A stretch of 64,000 nucleotides of DNA from Streptococcus sp. Marseille-P6264. Its GTDB lineage: Bacteria; Bacillota; Bacilli; Lactobacillales; Streptococcaceae. Under the pieces are notes generated by a model. That model saw only the letters and a program-made list of their open reading frames with translations, was not told where the DNA came from and ran no database searches. How positions within the stretch are numbered: the stretch's first letter is position 1; each line of letters begins with the position of its first letter. Positions 1 to 8,248 of the stretch are shown here, piece by piece. The position numbers and the translations under genes were made by a program. The stretch lies in NCBI RefSeq assembly GCF_902460355.1, contig NZ_CABPTO010000001.1:1-64000 (forward strand). The letters run 5' to 3'.

Positions 1-2
1 GT

Positions 3-2273
3 TATAAATGGTTATTTTTGCCTAAAGTAATTGCACTTTATATTGGTTACTGTATATTGTCATATTTAATTGAAATTACTTTTAACTTAAATAATGAAAA
101 ATACGAAATTTTGGATTTTTCTACAAATCACCTCTATCAATTAAATTTCATACCAACTTTTTTAATTATTTTTAGTCTTGTTATACTATTTAAGTTTACT
201 AAGTTAAAGTGGTTGAAATTTGTTTACAATTATCTTTCAGATATTAAATTTCCAAATAAGTTTAATTATTTTTTGTTGTCGCAAATACTATTATCTTTGA
301 TACTAACAGATACTCATTTACCTAAAGTTTTTTTGAGTACAAATTTATTAAATCAGGTAAAAAATACTGAAGCAATAGTATATGGAGATTATCATTTTTT
401 TCTAATTACTACATTGCTTATCTATTTATCAATTTTTGGAACATTAATTTGTTATACTATTATTAAGGGTATTAAAGACTTTAGAAGAAATAAATCAAGT
501 TGTTTTTTAGCTAGTACGGCTAGTTTGATACTTGCTATTATTTTTAATTGTGTCATCCAAGGAACTTTAGGAAGAGGGGTATTATTTTTGGGATACTCGC
601 TTTTACCTGGAGCGATGGGGTTCCAAATTTTTATTTTCTTTTTACTATTTTTTAGCCTGTATTTAATTATAAATCAATTTTGGGTAACTACTAATCTTAT
701 TATTATAATTGGTGGTATTTTTTCTTATTCAAATTATATAAAATTTTCAATGCGAGGTGAGCCAATTTTACCAAGTGATTTAATATGGATGTTAACTCCA
801 AAAGATTTATTGAGTTTTGTTGATAAATCCTTATTATCTTACGCTATATTTATTATATTAATTGTATTTCTAATTTTATTTGTTTTAAGAAATTATTTAT
901 TTATAGGAAAAATTATTCATTCATTAAAAATACGTTTTATCTGGTTGAGTACGATAGTTTTGATTTTCCTATGTATTTTTGGAATTTTTATAAATAAAAG
1001 AAATGGGAAAGTTATATCGAATATACCGATAATTTCTATACTAAATAATTTTCAAGATATAACTTGGTTAGGAAATACAAATAACGCTAGATATAAATCA
1101 TTAAGTTATGTATGGATAAGTCAGATTACAACAGACATAATGCAAAAGCCAGAAGGTTACACAGCTGAAAAAATCAGAGCAATAGAAAAGAAATATTATA
1201 ATTTAGCTGTTGAAATGAATCAAGAACGCACTGAGAGAATTGAGAGTCAAACTGTTATTTATGTATTAAGCGAGAGTTTTTCTGATCCTTCACGTGTAGA
1301 AGGTGTAAACTTGACTCAGAACCCAATACCAAATATCTATCAAATTAAAGATCAGGTAACAAGTGGTTTAATGAAATCGGATGGTTATGGAGGAGGGACT
1401 GCTAATATGGAATTCCAAGCTTTAACTGGATTACCTTTTTATAATATTTCACAAAGTGTATCTATTTTATATACGGAAGTATTTCCTAAAATGAACTATG
1501 TGCCGTCTATTAGTAATCTTTATTCACAGAGCAATCGAATAGCTATTCATTTAGCAGGAGCCTCTAACTATTCTCGAAATTATATTTATAATTATTTAAA
1601 TTTTAAGGAATTTATTTCGATTAAAACAAATGGAGTGAAGATTCATAAGAAAGGAATAAGTCCTAGTGATGAGTCTACTTACAATATCGTATTAGATAAT
1701 TTAAATAATAAAGAAGGTCAATTTTTCTCTGTGATGACTATGCAAAATCATGCTCCGTGGATAGAAGAAAATCCTACTGAACTTCAAGGAACAGGTATAG
1801 GGTTTAGCAATGAAGAAAATTCAAATTTAACTTTTTATACTCGCTTGCTCTACCACACAGACAATGCGACCAAGGAGTTTCTAGACAAGCTTTCTAAAAT
1901 TGATAAAAAAATAACAGTAGTTTTTTATGGTGATCACTTGCCAGGTCTATATCCTCAATCAGCTTTTAAAGATCATCCCGAAAATCAATATTTGACAGAT
2001 TACTTTATCTGGAGTAATTATGAGACACCTAAGTTGAACTATCCTTTGGTTAATTCTAGTGATTTTTCAGCCCTACTACTTGAGCAGACCAATTCGAAAG
2101 TATCTCCTTACTACGCCTTATTGACGGAGGTTCTTCATAAAGCTAGTGTAGACAAGAAGGCGCTGGATCCATCAGCTCAGGAAATTGCAGATGATTTGAA
2201 ATTGATCGAATATGATATGGTTGGTGGCAAAGGGTATCTTTCGAAGGATTTCTTTGCTATACCAGCAAAATAA
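3..2273 (+). CDS. LtaS-superfamily glycerol-phosphate transferase, 5' end outside the window
   Basis: Polytopic membrane enzyme with an extracellular sulfatase-fold domain of the LTA synthase / GacH type, which moves glycerol phosphate from phosphatidylglycerol onto a surface glycan. Seen: many hydrophobic segments in the first ~400 residues, then SESFSDP, the nucleophile motif GGGTANMEF (Thr near residue 461 counting from the TTG at 18), HAPW and YGDHLPGL (metal ligands). The frame stays open to the left edge and no ribosome site precedes the TTG at 18, so I read it as 5'-truncated. It is extremely AT-rich up to about base 1840 and then becomes host-like. Its N-terminal membrane region is much longer than in true LtaS, which favours a GacH/SccH-like wall-polysaccharide decorating role (inference). 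A terminator follows. Confidence 0.8.
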   Translation, partial: YKWLFLPKVIALYIGYCILSYLIEITFNLNNEKYEILDFSTNHLYQLNFIPTFLIIFSLVILFKFTKLKWLKFVYNYLSDIKFPNKFNYFLLSQILLSLILTDTHLPKVFLSTNLLNQVKNTEAIVYGDYHFFLITTLLIYLSIFGTLICYTIIKGIKDFRRNKSSCFLASTASLILAIIFNCVIQGTLGRGVLFLGYSLLPGAMGFQIFIFFLLFFSLYLIINQFWVTTNLIIIIGGIFSYSNYIKFSMRGEPILPSDLIWMLTPKDLLSFVDKSLLSYAIFIILIVFLILFVLRNYLFIGKIIHSLKIRFIWLSTIVLIFLCIFGIFINKRNGKVISNIPIISILNNFQDITWLGNTNNARYKSLSYVWISQITTDIMQKPEGYTAEKIRAIEKKYYNLAVEMNQERTERIESQTVIYVLSESFSDPSRVEGVNLTQNPIPNIYQIKDQVTSGLMKSDGYGGGTANMEFQALTGLPFYNISQSVSILYTEVFPKMNYVPSISNLYSQSNRIAIHLAGASNYSRNYIYNYLNFKEFISIKTNGVKIHKKGISPSDESTYNIVLDNLNNKEGQFFSVMTMQNHAPWIEENPTELQGTGIGFSNEENSNLTFYTRLLYHTDNATKEFLDKLSKIDKKITVVFYGDHLPGLYPQSAFKDHPENQYLTDYFIWSNYETPKLNYPLVNSSDFSALLLEQTNSKVSPYYALLTEVLHKASVDKKALDPSAQEIADDLKLIEYDMVGGKGYLSKDFFAIPAK

Positions 2274-2308
2274 AAAATAGAATAGGTTTACCAATTCTAT
2301 TTTTTATT
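2272..2308 (+). terminator. Rho-independent terminator after the glycerol-phosphate transferase
   Basis: A 12-bp A/T-rich inverted repeat (2272-2283 with 2294-2305) ends in a T run. It overlaps the stop codon and separates the transferase from the ebsA-like gene. Confidence 0.6.
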
Positions 2309-2343
2309 ATTTTATGCTAAACTAGTAGTAAGGGGGTGAAGAT

Positions 2344-2832
2344 ATGATAAAGATTTTTGGGAAAGTACGCTATCATTGGCAACCAGAAATGTCGGTGTTG
2401 GTGATTTATTGGTCTTTGTCAGTCATTCCAATTTTTATAGGACTGGCCTTGATGTACGAAAGCTCCAGTGTTCCGACTCTTGTCCTCTTTTCATTCTTTT
2501 TGTTTATGGTCTTACTTGCTATCGGTGTGCATAGATATTTCACGATTTATGATGACGGTATTTTGCGTATTATTACGGCAAATCCTTTCACACCAATTAA
2601 GATTGACATTTCAACGATTGAGAAGCTAGAAGTAACAAAGACGTCTATCACCCTTCATTTTACAGGGAAGAGTCGTAGCAGAACTTTCTGCATGCGGAAG
2701 TGGCCAAAAAAATATTTTGTCAATGCCCTAGCTTTAAATGATCATTTTAAAGGCGAGGTTGAACTAGTAGATAATCTGACTCTTCTAGATTATTTTGAAG
2801 TCTACTATGGCGACCAAGCCAAGAAACATTAA
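2344..2832 (+). CDS. ebsA: EbsA-family membrane protein
   Basis: Protein of 162 residues with two adjacent membrane helices near the N-terminus (about 19-40 and 43-63), followed by a soluble beta-rich domain resembling bacterial PH-like folds. The family is named after enterococcal EbsA; its biochemical role is unclear. A strong Shine-Dalgarno (AAGGGGGTG) precedes the ATG. It converges with the ferredoxin gene, the two 3' ends overlapping by four bases. Family assignment rests on overall sequence and on its position next to the ferredoxin, LysM and cmk genes, a familiar streptococcal neighbourhood. Confidence 0.7.
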   Translation: MIKIFGKVRYHWQPEMSVLVIYWSLSVIPIFIGLALMYESSSVPTLVLFSFFLFMVLLAIGVHRYFTIYDDGILRIITANPFTPIKIDISTIEKLEVTKTSITLHFTGKSRSRTFCMRKWPKKYFVNALALNDHFKGEVELVDNLTLLDYFEVYYGDQAKKH

Positions 2833-3026
2833 TCTTTTAGTAGAGCTCGGGTTGGACAGTTTTTAATAGCTTCGAAGATCTCAGGCTGACTAGCAACCTC
2901 TTTTTCTAAGAGCTGGTCGTCTTGATAAAATTTGACAATGCCATTATCGTGATAATCAAAAAGATCTGAGTAGGTCTGGCAGAGTCCGCAAGCAATGCAA
3001 CGTTCGGGAATGAGTGTAACTTTCAT
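2829..3026 (-). CDS. fer: Single-cluster [4Fe-4S] ferredoxin
   Basis: Small acidic ferredoxin of about 65 residues. The cluster ligands are visible: CIACGLC (Cys-x2-Cys-x2-Cys) near the start and a distal Cys-Pro (NCPTRAL) near the end, the pattern of single-cluster ferredoxins that pass electrons to cytosolic redox enzymes. I prefer the ATG at 3026 over the in-frame ATG at 3032: neither has a Shine-Dalgarno sequence, but 3026 lies 6 nt after a -10 hexamer, so the message looks leaderless. It is transcribed away from the LysM gene, leaving only 45 bp between the two starts. Confidence 0.85.
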   Translation of the reverse strand: MKVTLIPERCIACGLCQTYSDLFDYHDNGIVKFYQDDQLLEKEVASQPEIFEAIKNCPTRALLKD

Positions 3027-3032
3027 ACTCAT

Positions 3033-3061
3033 ATTGTAATAAGATTTTTAGAAAAACTCAA
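3033..3061 (-). promoter_or_regulatory. Promoter of the ferredoxin gene (leaderless arrangement)
   Basis: On the minus strand: -35 TTGAGT (3056-3061), 17-bp spacer, -10 TACAAT (3033-3038), then 6 nt to the ATG at 3026. The -35 overlaps the Shine-Dalgarno of the divergent LysM gene. Confidence 0.55.
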
Positions 3062-3071
3062 GGAGGAAGTC

Positions 3072-3530
3072 ATGGAGAAAGAACCATGGGAAGCAGATGT
3101 ATATGATAATGGAGCAGAGAAATTGAATCGCAGAAAGAAAAGTCAGGCGAGTAAAGTTGATCGATGGCTGACAATATTAGCAGCTGTTTTTCTAGTGATG
3201 GTCATTGCTATGGCACTATTTTTCGCTTATCTATCTACTGGTGGAAGTAATAAAAAGACCGTTATGGATGGATTTTATGGCACTTCTAACGCAGCAGCAA
3301 CTTCAAGTAGCAGTGCGGAGCAACCAGCTCCATCAGAGCAACCAAGTGAATCAGAAGAAACACCAACTCAGTCTTCAGAAGGTACTTTGACTGTTCAGCC
3401 TGGTGAAGGAGAAGCTGCGATTGCGGCGCGTGCAGGTATCTCTATTGCAAAATTAGAGCAGCTAAATCCATCACACATGTCTACTGGTTCTTGGTATGCC
3501 AATCCAGGTGATATTGTTAAAATTCAGTAG
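3072..3530 (+). CDS. SAG1386/EF1546-type LysM surface-associated membrane protein
   Basis: Protein of 152 residues: charged cytosolic N-terminus, one membrane helix at about 32-54, a Ser/Glu/Pro/Thr-rich low-complexity linker (about 72-105), and a C-terminal LysM-like domain (about 106-152, with the typical ARAGISIAKLEQLNP core). LysM domains bind peptidoglycan or chitin-type glycans, so this is a single-pass protein reaching the wall. It has a strong Shine-Dalgarno AGGAGGAAGTC. It lies 9 bp before cmk and is probably cotranscribed with it. Exact function unknown. Confidence 0.8.
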   Translation: MEKEPWEADVYDNGAEKLNRRKKSQASKVDRWLTILAAVFLVMVIAMALFFAYLSTGGSNKKTVMDGFYGTSNAAATSSSSAEQPAPSEQPSESEETPTQSSEGTLTVQPGEGEAAIAARAGISIAKLEQLNPSHMSTGSWYANPGDIVKIQ

Positions 3531-3539
3531 GAGTGGGTT

Positions 3540-4217
3540 ATGAAACAGATTCAGATTGCGATTGATGGACCTGCTTCAAGTGGGAAATCCACTGTTGCAA
3601 AGATTATTGCCAAAGATTTTAATTATACCTATTTGGATACGGGTGCCATGTACCGCGCAGCCACTTATCTGGCTCTTCGAAATCATCTGACTGAAAATGA
3701 CGCAGAGGAGATTGTGGCCTTGCTCGAGACTTATTCGGTTAGTTTTGGTCGTTCTGAGAGTGGTGAGCAGTTGGTGTTTGTGGGGGATGTTGATGTCACC
3801 CATCCGATTCGAGAAAATGAAGTGACAAACAATGTCTCTTGGGTTTCTGCTATTCCGCAGGTTCGGGAAAAATTAGTGGCCCTTCAGCAGTTGATTGCTA
3901 CACAAGGCGGTATCGTTATGGATGGCCGTGATATTGGAACGGTTGTCTTACCAAATGCGGAACTGAAAATTTTTCTAGTGGCTTCGGTTGAGGAAAGAGC
4001 AGAGCGCCGCTACAAGGAAAATCTTGAAAAAGGGATTCCGGCTGATTTGGAAACGCTCAAAAAGGAAATAGCGGAGCGGGATTACAAGGATAGTCATCGC
4101 GAAGTATCACCTTTGAAACCAGCGGCTGATGCCATCCATTTTGATACGACAGGTATTGGAATTGCAGAAGTTGTCAAATTTATTGAAGAAAAAGCAAAAA
4201 AAATCATTGACAAATAA
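3540..4217 (+). CDS. cmk: Cytidylate kinase
   Basis: Phosphorylates CMP and dCMP to the diphosphates in the cytosol. Seen: Walker [10 protein letters not shown] at residues 10-18, the NMP-binding region with DTGAMYRA (about 34-41), and [11 protein letters not shown] (about 128-138); length of 225 residues is normal for the family. The GTG/ATG context gives a clear ATG start after AGGAGTGGGTT. It follows the LysM gene closely and precedes the infC leader, the common order in streptococci. Confidence 0.96.
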   Translation: MKQIQIAIDGPASSGKSTVAKIIAKDFNYTYLDTGAMYRAATYLALRNHLTENDAEEIVALLETYSVSFGRSESGEQLVFVGDVDVTHPIRENEVTNNVSWVSAIPQVREKLVALQQLIATQGGIVMDGRDIGTVVLPNAELKIFLVASVEERAERRYKENLEKGIPADLETLKKEIAERDYKDSHREVSPLKPAADAIHFDTTGIGIAEVVKFIEEKAKKIIDK

Positions 4218-4224
4218 AAAGAAA

Positions 4225-4370
4225 CTTGGTATGATGGTAGAGTTGAGAAAAGCAGAAGTGAGAACTTCTCGCCTTGCGACTAACGTTGTCTGGCTCTACA
4301 GGATTCAGTTTCAGTAATGAAATACTATCATGTAGTGCGGGTTTGCGTTAGCAGGTCCGCACTTGTTTTT
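4225..4370 (+). promoter_or_regulatory. Structured leader of the infC-rpmI-rplT operon with attenuator
   Basis: Non-coding leader between cmk and infC. It contains a hairpin around 4250-4270 (AGAAGTGAGAACTTCT), a conserved-looking stretch ending near CTGGCTCTACAGG, and a perfect 7-bp terminator stem AGTGCGG/CCGCACT (4334-4340 with 4357-4363) followed by TTGTTTTT. In Firmicutes this operon is autoregulated by L20 or IF3 through such leaders (established); which effector acts here is inferred. Confidence 0.65.
4334..4370 (+). terminator. Attenuator terminator in the infC leader
   Basis: Perfect 7-bp stem with a 16-nt loop and a T-rich tail, ending 20 nt before the infC start region. Placed inside the leader, it would set read-through into infC-rpmI-rplT. 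Confidence 0.65.
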
Positions 4371-4390
4371 CTCTAAAAATAAAAAAAGAG

Positions 4391-4921
4391 GTGAAAACCA
4401 TAGCAAAACAAGACTTATTCATCAATGATGAAATTCGTGTGCGTGAAGTTCGGTTGATCGGTCTTGACGGCGAACAATTAGGTATTAAACCGCTTAGCGA
4501 AGCGCAATCTCTTGCGGATGAAGCGAATGTCGATTTAGTCCTGATTCAGCCACAAGCTAAACCACCTGTTGCGAAAATTATGGACTATGGCAAGTTCAAG
4601 TTTGAGTATCAGAAAAAGCAGAAAGAACAACGTAAAAAACAAAGCGTTGTCACTGTGAAAGAAGTACGTCTCAGTCCTACCATTGATAAAGGGGACTTTG
4701 ATACAAAACTTCGTAACGCACGCAAGTTCCTTGAAAAAGGAAATAAAGTTAAGGTATCCATTCGCTTTAAAGGCCGGATGATTACCCACAAAGAAATCGG
4801 GGCTAAGGTCTTGGCAGACTTTGCTGAAGCAACTCAAGATGTTGCAATCATTGAGCAAAAGCCTAAGATGGATGGACGTCAAATGTTCATGCAAATGGCA
4901 CCGATTAGTGACAAAAAATAA
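4391..4921 (+). CDS. infC: Translation initiation factor IF-3
   Basis: IF-3 binds the 30S subunit and checks the start codon-initiator tRNA pairing. The 176-residue protein has the N-domain ([14 protein letters not shown]), the basic linker ([10 protein letters not shown]) and the C-domain (VKEVRLSP...KGDFDTKLR...RFKGRMI). The start is uncertain. A GTG at 4391 gives the listed length, but AGAGGTG (4387-4393) lies 6 nt before an ATA at 4400, so an AUA start with three fewer residues fits the ribosome site better. Unusual start codons in infC are known from E. coli (AUU) and support autoregulation. First gene of the infC-rpmI-rplT operon. Confidence 0.96.
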   Translation: MKTIAKQDLFINDEIRVREVRLIGLDGEQLGIKPLSEAQSLADEANVDLVLIQPQAKPPVAKIMDYGKFKFEYQKKQKEQRKKQSVVTVKEVRLSPTIDKGDFDTKLRNARKFLEKGNKVKVSIRFKGRMITHKEIGAKVLADFAEATQDVAIIEQKPKMDGRQMFMQMAPISDKK

Positions 4922-4954
4922 ACTGTCAGAAAGTTAAATAAAGGAGAAAAAATC

Positions 4955-5155
4955 ATGCCAAAACAAAAAACACACCGCGCATCAGCTAAACGTTTCAAAC
5001 GTACAGGTTCTGGTGGACTTAAACGTTTCCGTGCTTACACTTCTCACCGTTTCCACGGAAAAACTAAGAAACAACGTCGTCATCTTCGTAAAGCATCTAT
5101 GGTGCATTCAGGAGATTTCAAACGTATCAAAGCAATGCTTACAGGTCTTAAATAA
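4955..5155 (+). CDS. rpmI: 50S ribosomal protein L35
   Basis: Basic 66-residue protein starting [15 protein letters not shown], characteristic of bL35, a component of the large ribosomal subunit. AAAGGAG precedes the ATG. It lies 33 bp after infC and 46 bp before rplT, in the conserved operon. Confidence 0.97.
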   Translation: MPKQKTHRASAKRFKRTGSGGLKRFRAYTSHRFHGKTKKQRRHLRKASMVHSGDFKRIKAMLTGLK

Positions 5156-5201
5156 GAGATTTTGTGACAATTATCTAGGAAATATTTGGAGGAAATAAAA
5201 C

Positions 5202-5561
5202 ATGGCACGTGTTAAAGGTGGCGTTGTATCACGCAAACGTCGTAAACGTATTTTAAAATTAGCTAAAGGTTACTATGGAGCAAAACACATCTTGTTCCGT
5301 ACTGCAAAAGAGCAAGTAATGAACTCTTACTACTATGCATACCGTGACCGTCGTCAGAAAAAACGTGACTTCCGCAAATTGTGGATTACTCGTATCAATG
5401 CGGCAGCTCGTTTGAACGGACTTTCATACTCACAATTGATGCATGGTTTGAAATTGGCTGAGATCGAAGTAAACCGTAAAATGCTTGCTGACTTGGCTGT
5501 TAACGATGCAGCAGCTTTCACAGCTCTTGCAGATGCAGCTAAAGCAAAACTTGCTAAATAA
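5202..5561 (+). CDS. rplT: 50S ribosomal protein L20
   Basis: bL20, 119 residues, needed early in 50S assembly and a known repressor of its own operon. Seen: [19 protein letters not shown] start, the AKGYYGAK motif and [29 protein letters not shown] precedes the ATG. A Rho-independent terminator closes the operon. Confidence 0.97.
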   Translation: MARVKGGVVSRKRRKRILKLAKGYYGAKHILFRTAKEQVMNSYYYAYRDRRQKKRDFRKLWITRINAAARLNGLSYSQLMHGLKLAEIEVNRKMLADLAVNDAAAFTALADAAKAKLAK

Positions 5562-5567
5562 GAAGAT

Positions 5568-5600
5568 AAAAAGTTGAAACGATGTTTCAGCTTTTTTCTT
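5568..5600 (+). terminator. Terminator of infC-rpmI-rplT
   Basis: Stem AAGTTGAAAC (5571-5580) with GTTTCAGCTT (5584-5593), one G-T pair, short loop, then a T run. Confidence 0.75.
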
Positions 5601-5606
5601 GTTAGG

Positions 5607-5635
5607 GTGACAATCACCAAGTGTTTTAGTATAAT
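5607..5635 (+). promoter_or_regulatory. Promoter of the dCMP deaminase gene
   Basis: -35 GTGACA (5607-5612), 17-bp spacer, consensus -10 TATAAT (5630-5635). It drives the deaminase and probably the downstream TPR gene. Confidence 0.7.
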
Positions 5636-5666
5636 ATAGTGAGAATGGATGGAGGAGTGGATGATG

Positions 5667-6131
5667 ATGTCAAATCGGTTAGCTTGGGATGAATATTTTG
5701 CAGCACAGGCTCTTTTGATTGCCAATCGTTCGACCTGCAAACGCGCCAAGGTCGGAGCGGTTTTAGTCAAGGATAATAAGGTCATATCGACCGGCTACAA
5801 TGGCTCTGTTTCAGGAACGGAGCACTGTATTGACCATGAGTGCTTGGTCATTGACGGGCATTGTGTACGGACCTTGCATGCGGAGGTCAATGCTATCTTG
5901 CAAGGAGCGGGGCGGGGTGTTCCTAAGGGTTTTACGGCTTATGTGACGCATTTTCCTTGCCTCAACTGTACCAAGCAACTGCTTCAGGTCGGCTGCAAAC
6001 GGGTGGTCTATATCAATCAATATCGCATAGATGACTATGCTCAATATCTCTACAAGGAGAAAGAGGTGGAATTGGTTCATCTGCCACTCGATGATGTCAA
6101 GAAGGCCATCGCTCAGACGGATTTGGTTTAG
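5667..6131 (+). CDS. comEB: ComEB-like dCMP deaminase
   Basis: Deaminates dCMP to dUMP, feeding dTMP synthesis. The protein has the zinc-dependent deaminase signature: TLHAEVNAIL (His ligand and catalytic Glu) and FPCLNCTKQLL (Cys pair), plus an extra Cys/His-rich loop (GTEHCIDHEC) typical of the dCMP branch. Three ATG codons in a row lie downstream of GGAGG (5651-5655); I chose the last (5667, MSNRLAW) because family members begin there. The name ComEB comes from Bacillus competence operons, but no competence role is implied. 33 bp before the TPR gene. Confidence 0.88.
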   Translation: MSNRLAWDEYFAAQALLIANRSTCKRAKVGAVLVKDNKVISTGYNGSVSGTEHCIDHECLVIDGHCVRTLHAEVNAILQGAGRGVPKGFTAYVTHFPCLNCTKQLLQVGCKRVVYINQYRIDDYAQYLYKEKEVELVHLPLDDVKKAIAQTDLV

Positions 6132-6164
6132 GCGAGAAGTTCTGGAGGTAAAAGGAGAAGGTAG

Positions 6165-6779
6165 ATGAATGATAAATTGGCAGCCGCTTGGCAATATTTC
6201 TTTGAAGGACAGTTAAATAAGGCCGAAGAACTAGAGCAGCAGCTGGAAAAAGATTCCTTTAGCCGCTGGAATTTACGGGCCTATCTAGCTGTAGAAAGGC
6301 AGGATTATCAGAACGCTTTTGCAAATTTAGAGGCTTATCTGAATCAGGCTCAGAAAGAAAGTGATAGAGAAAATGAGCATATCTCTTATCATCAGCTAGG
6401 TTATGTTGCTAGATCTGCGGGAGATTTTTGTCAAGCTTTAGAGTGGATTGAAAAAGAAGCTGCTTTCCTAGCGAAGTATTTCCCAGATGACCATTATCGT
6501 CAATCAGTTAATCTCTATGAGCTAGGTTATCTAAATCTTAAATTAGGCAGGTTGGCTCAAGCTCAGGATTTTATGCAAAAGTCATATATCTATTCTATGG
6601 AGTCAGATGATGTGGTAAATCATGCATGTAGTTGCCGAGGCTTGGGTGAAATTGCTCAAGCTTTTGGAAATCTACAAGCAGCAAGATCCAACTTTGCGGC
6701 TGCGATTAGACTTTTTGACCAAGCTGGTGATGCTATCGGTAAGGCGGAAGTTGAAGAGTTGTTAGCAAGCTGCCCTTAG
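6165..6779 (+). CDS. TPR-repeat protein of unknown function
   Basis: Cytosolic, 204 residues, mostly helical, with at least four tetratricopeptide-like helix pairs (for example about 47-60, 73-95, 116-138, 158-190, with alanine/leucine-rich consensus such as YELGYLNLKLGRLAQA). Such repeats act as protein-binding scaffolds; no partner is evident. Good Shine-Dalgarno AAGGAGAAGG. Probably cotranscribed with the deaminase and ends at its own terminator. Confidence 0.75.
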   Translation: MNDKLAAAWQYFFEGQLNKAEELEQQLEKDSFSRWNLRAYLAVERQDYQNAFANLEAYLNQAQKESDRENEHISYHQLGYVARSAGDFCQALEWIEKEAAFLAKYFPDDHYRQSVNLYELGYLNLKLGRLAQAQDFMQKSYIYSMESDDVVNHACSCRGLGEIAQAFGNLQAARSNFAAAIRLFDQAGDAIGKAEVEELLASCP

Positions 6780-6793
6780 TTTATCATTGCAAT

Positions 6794-6823
6794 AAAGCTA
6801 TAGTTTCTGATTATAGCTTTTTC
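6794..6823 (+). terminator. Terminator after the TPR gene
   Basis: Perfect 9-bp stem AAAGCTATA/TATAGCTTT (6794-6802 with 6812-6820) followed by TTCT. Confidence 0.7.
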
Positions 6824-6856
6824 TATTAAAAAAATTCTGAATTTTTTAGGGAAAAG

Positions 6857-6865
6857 TGGTATAAT
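6857..6865 (+). promoter_or_regulatory. Extended -10 promoter of metK
   Basis: TGGTATAAT: a TGn extension directly before a consensus -10, with only a weak -35 upstream. Transcription would start near 6872, just where the SMK-box P1 stem begins. Confidence 0.65.
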
Positions 6866-6870
6866 GAGAA

Positions 6871-6948
6871 AGTTATATAGTCCCGATAAGGTGGTAGTTA
6901 TTTCTATCAGTGCTTTGTAACTCTATAACAATTTATTTAAGGGGGGAC
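6871..6948 (+). promoter_or_regulatory. SMK box (SAM-III) riboswitch of metK
   Basis: Translational SAM sensor. Seen: P1 strands GTTATA (6872-6877) and TATAAC (6924-6929); an anti-Shine-Dalgarno TCCC (6881-6884) able to pair with the GGGGGGA ribosome site (6941-6947); and the conserved core GCTTTGTAAC (6912-6921). SMK boxes are known upstream of metK in Lactobacillales; binding of SAM favours the form that hides the ribosome site. Confidence 0.88.
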
Positions 6949-6954
6949 ATTTCT

Positions 6955-8145
6955 ATGTCAGAACGTAAACTTTTCACGTCTGAGTCTGTATCGGAGGGAC
7001 ATCCCGATAAGATTGCAGACCAAATTTCCGATGCTATTTTGGATGCTGTCTTGAGTCAGGATCCAGATGCCCATGTGGCTGCTGAAACAGCAGTTTATAC
7101 GGGCTCAGTTCATGTTTTTGGTGAAATTTCGACCACAGCATATGTAGATATAAACCGTGTGGTTCGTGATACCATTGCAGAGATTGGCTACACCAATACA
7201 GAGTATGGATTTTCAGCCGAGACAGTCGGTGTGCATCCATCTTTGGTGGAACAGTCGCCAGATATTGCTCAAGGGGTCAATGAAGCATTTGAGGTTCGAG
7301 GAAATGCTCAAAAAGATCCGTTGGATTTGATTGGAGCTGGTGATCAAGGCCTTATGTTTGGCTTTGCGGTGGATGAAACGCCAGAGCTCATGCCATTGCC
7401 TATTTCTCTTAGCCACAAGCTGGTGCGTCGTTTGGCAGAACTGCGCAAGTCAGGTGAATTGTCTTATCTACGACCAGATGCCAAATCTCAGGTTACGGTC
7501 GAATATGATGAAAATGACCGTCCAGTGCGTGTGGATACAGTAGTTATTTCTACCCAGCATGATCCTGAAGTCAGCAATGAACAGATTCATCAGGATGTTA
7601 TCCAAAAGGTGATTGCTCAGGTGATTCCAAGCGAATACTTGGATGGTCAGACCAAGGTCTTTATCAATCCTACTGGTCGCTTTGTTATCGGTGGCCCGCA
7701 GGGGGACTCTGGCTTGACAGGACGTAAGATTATTGTGGATACCTATGGTGGCTATTCTCGCCACGGCGGTGGTGCCTTCTCTGGTAAGGATGCAACCAAG
7801 GTCGATCGCTCTGCGTCTTACGCGGCGCGTTATATCGCTAAAAATATCGTAGCTGCTGGCTTGGCTAAGAAAGTAGAAGTGCAGTTGGCCTATGCTATTG
7901 GCGTAGCTCGGCCCGTTTCAGTCCGCATTGATACTTTTGGAACAGGAGTAGTTTCTGAAAGCAGACTTCAGAACGCTGTCCGCCAAATCTTTGATTTGCG
8001 TCCGGCAGGTATTATCCAAATGTTGGATTTGAAACGCCCAATTTATCGCCAAACAGCTGCTTATGGTCATATGGGTCGAACAGACATCGATCTTCCTTGG
8101 GAACGCACAGACAAGGTAGCTGCGCTCCAAGCGGCTTTGCAATAA
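6955..8145 (+). CDS. metK: S-adenosylmethionine synthetase
   Basis: Makes SAM from methionine and ATP in the cytosol; tetrameric enzyme. Seen in 396 residues: [11 protein letters not shown] with the catalytic His16, [10 protein letters not shown], and the phosphate-binding [13 protein letters not shown] region. The start is the ATG at 6955, 7 nt after GGGGGGAC. The GTG at 6910, 45 bases upstream in frame, lies inside the riboswitch and is not a real start. Monocistronic between its own promoter and terminator. Confidence 0.97.
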   Translation: MSERKLFTSESVSEGHPDKIADQISDAILDAVLSQDPDAHVAAETAVYTGSVHVFGEISTTAYVDINRVVRDTIAEIGYTNTEYGFSAETVGVHPSLVEQSPDIAQGVNEAFEVRGNAQKDPLDLIGAGDQGLMFGFAVDETPELMPLPISLSHKLVRRLAELRKSGELSYLRPDAKSQVTVEYDENDRPVRVDTVVISTQHDPEVSNEQIHQDVIQKVIAQVIPSEYLDGQTKVFINPTGRFVIGGPQGDSGLTGRKIIVDTYGGYSRHGGGAFSGKDATKVDRSASYAARYIAKNIVAAGLAKKVEVQLAYAIGVARPVSVRIDTFGTGVVSESRLQNAVRQIFDLRPAGIIQMLDLKRPIYRQTAAYGHMGRTDIDLPWERTDKVAALQAALQ

Positions 8146-8154
8146 AATAGTAGT

Positions 8155-8180
8155 CCTCGGTTTAAACTGAGGGCTTTTTT
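8155..8180 (+). terminator. Terminator of metK
   Basis: Stem CCTCGGTTT/AAACTGAGG with one G-T pair, then GGGCTTTTTT. Confidence 0.75.
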
Positions 8181-8203
8181 GTCTAGGAAAATGGATAAAA
8201 CTA

Positions 8204-8212
8204 TGATATAAT
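8204..8212 (+). promoter_or_regulatory. Extended -10 promoter of murA
   Basis: TGATATAAT; the -35 is weak. The predicted leader of about 30 nt has only a poor Shine-Dalgarno (GAAAGAG, 14 nt from the start). Confidence 0.6.
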
Positions 8213-8248
8213 AAAGAGTAATACCGTGAAAGAGCTAAATTTTAAAAC

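Noticed and set aside
3205..3390. 61-codon frame inside the LysM gene
   Set aside because: Out-of-frame reading of a low-complexity linker, no ribosome site.
6910..6954. Longer N-terminus for MetK from a GTG at 6910
   Set aside because: It lies in the SMK-box core; the ATG at 6955 has the GGGGGGA ribosome site and matches family N-termini.
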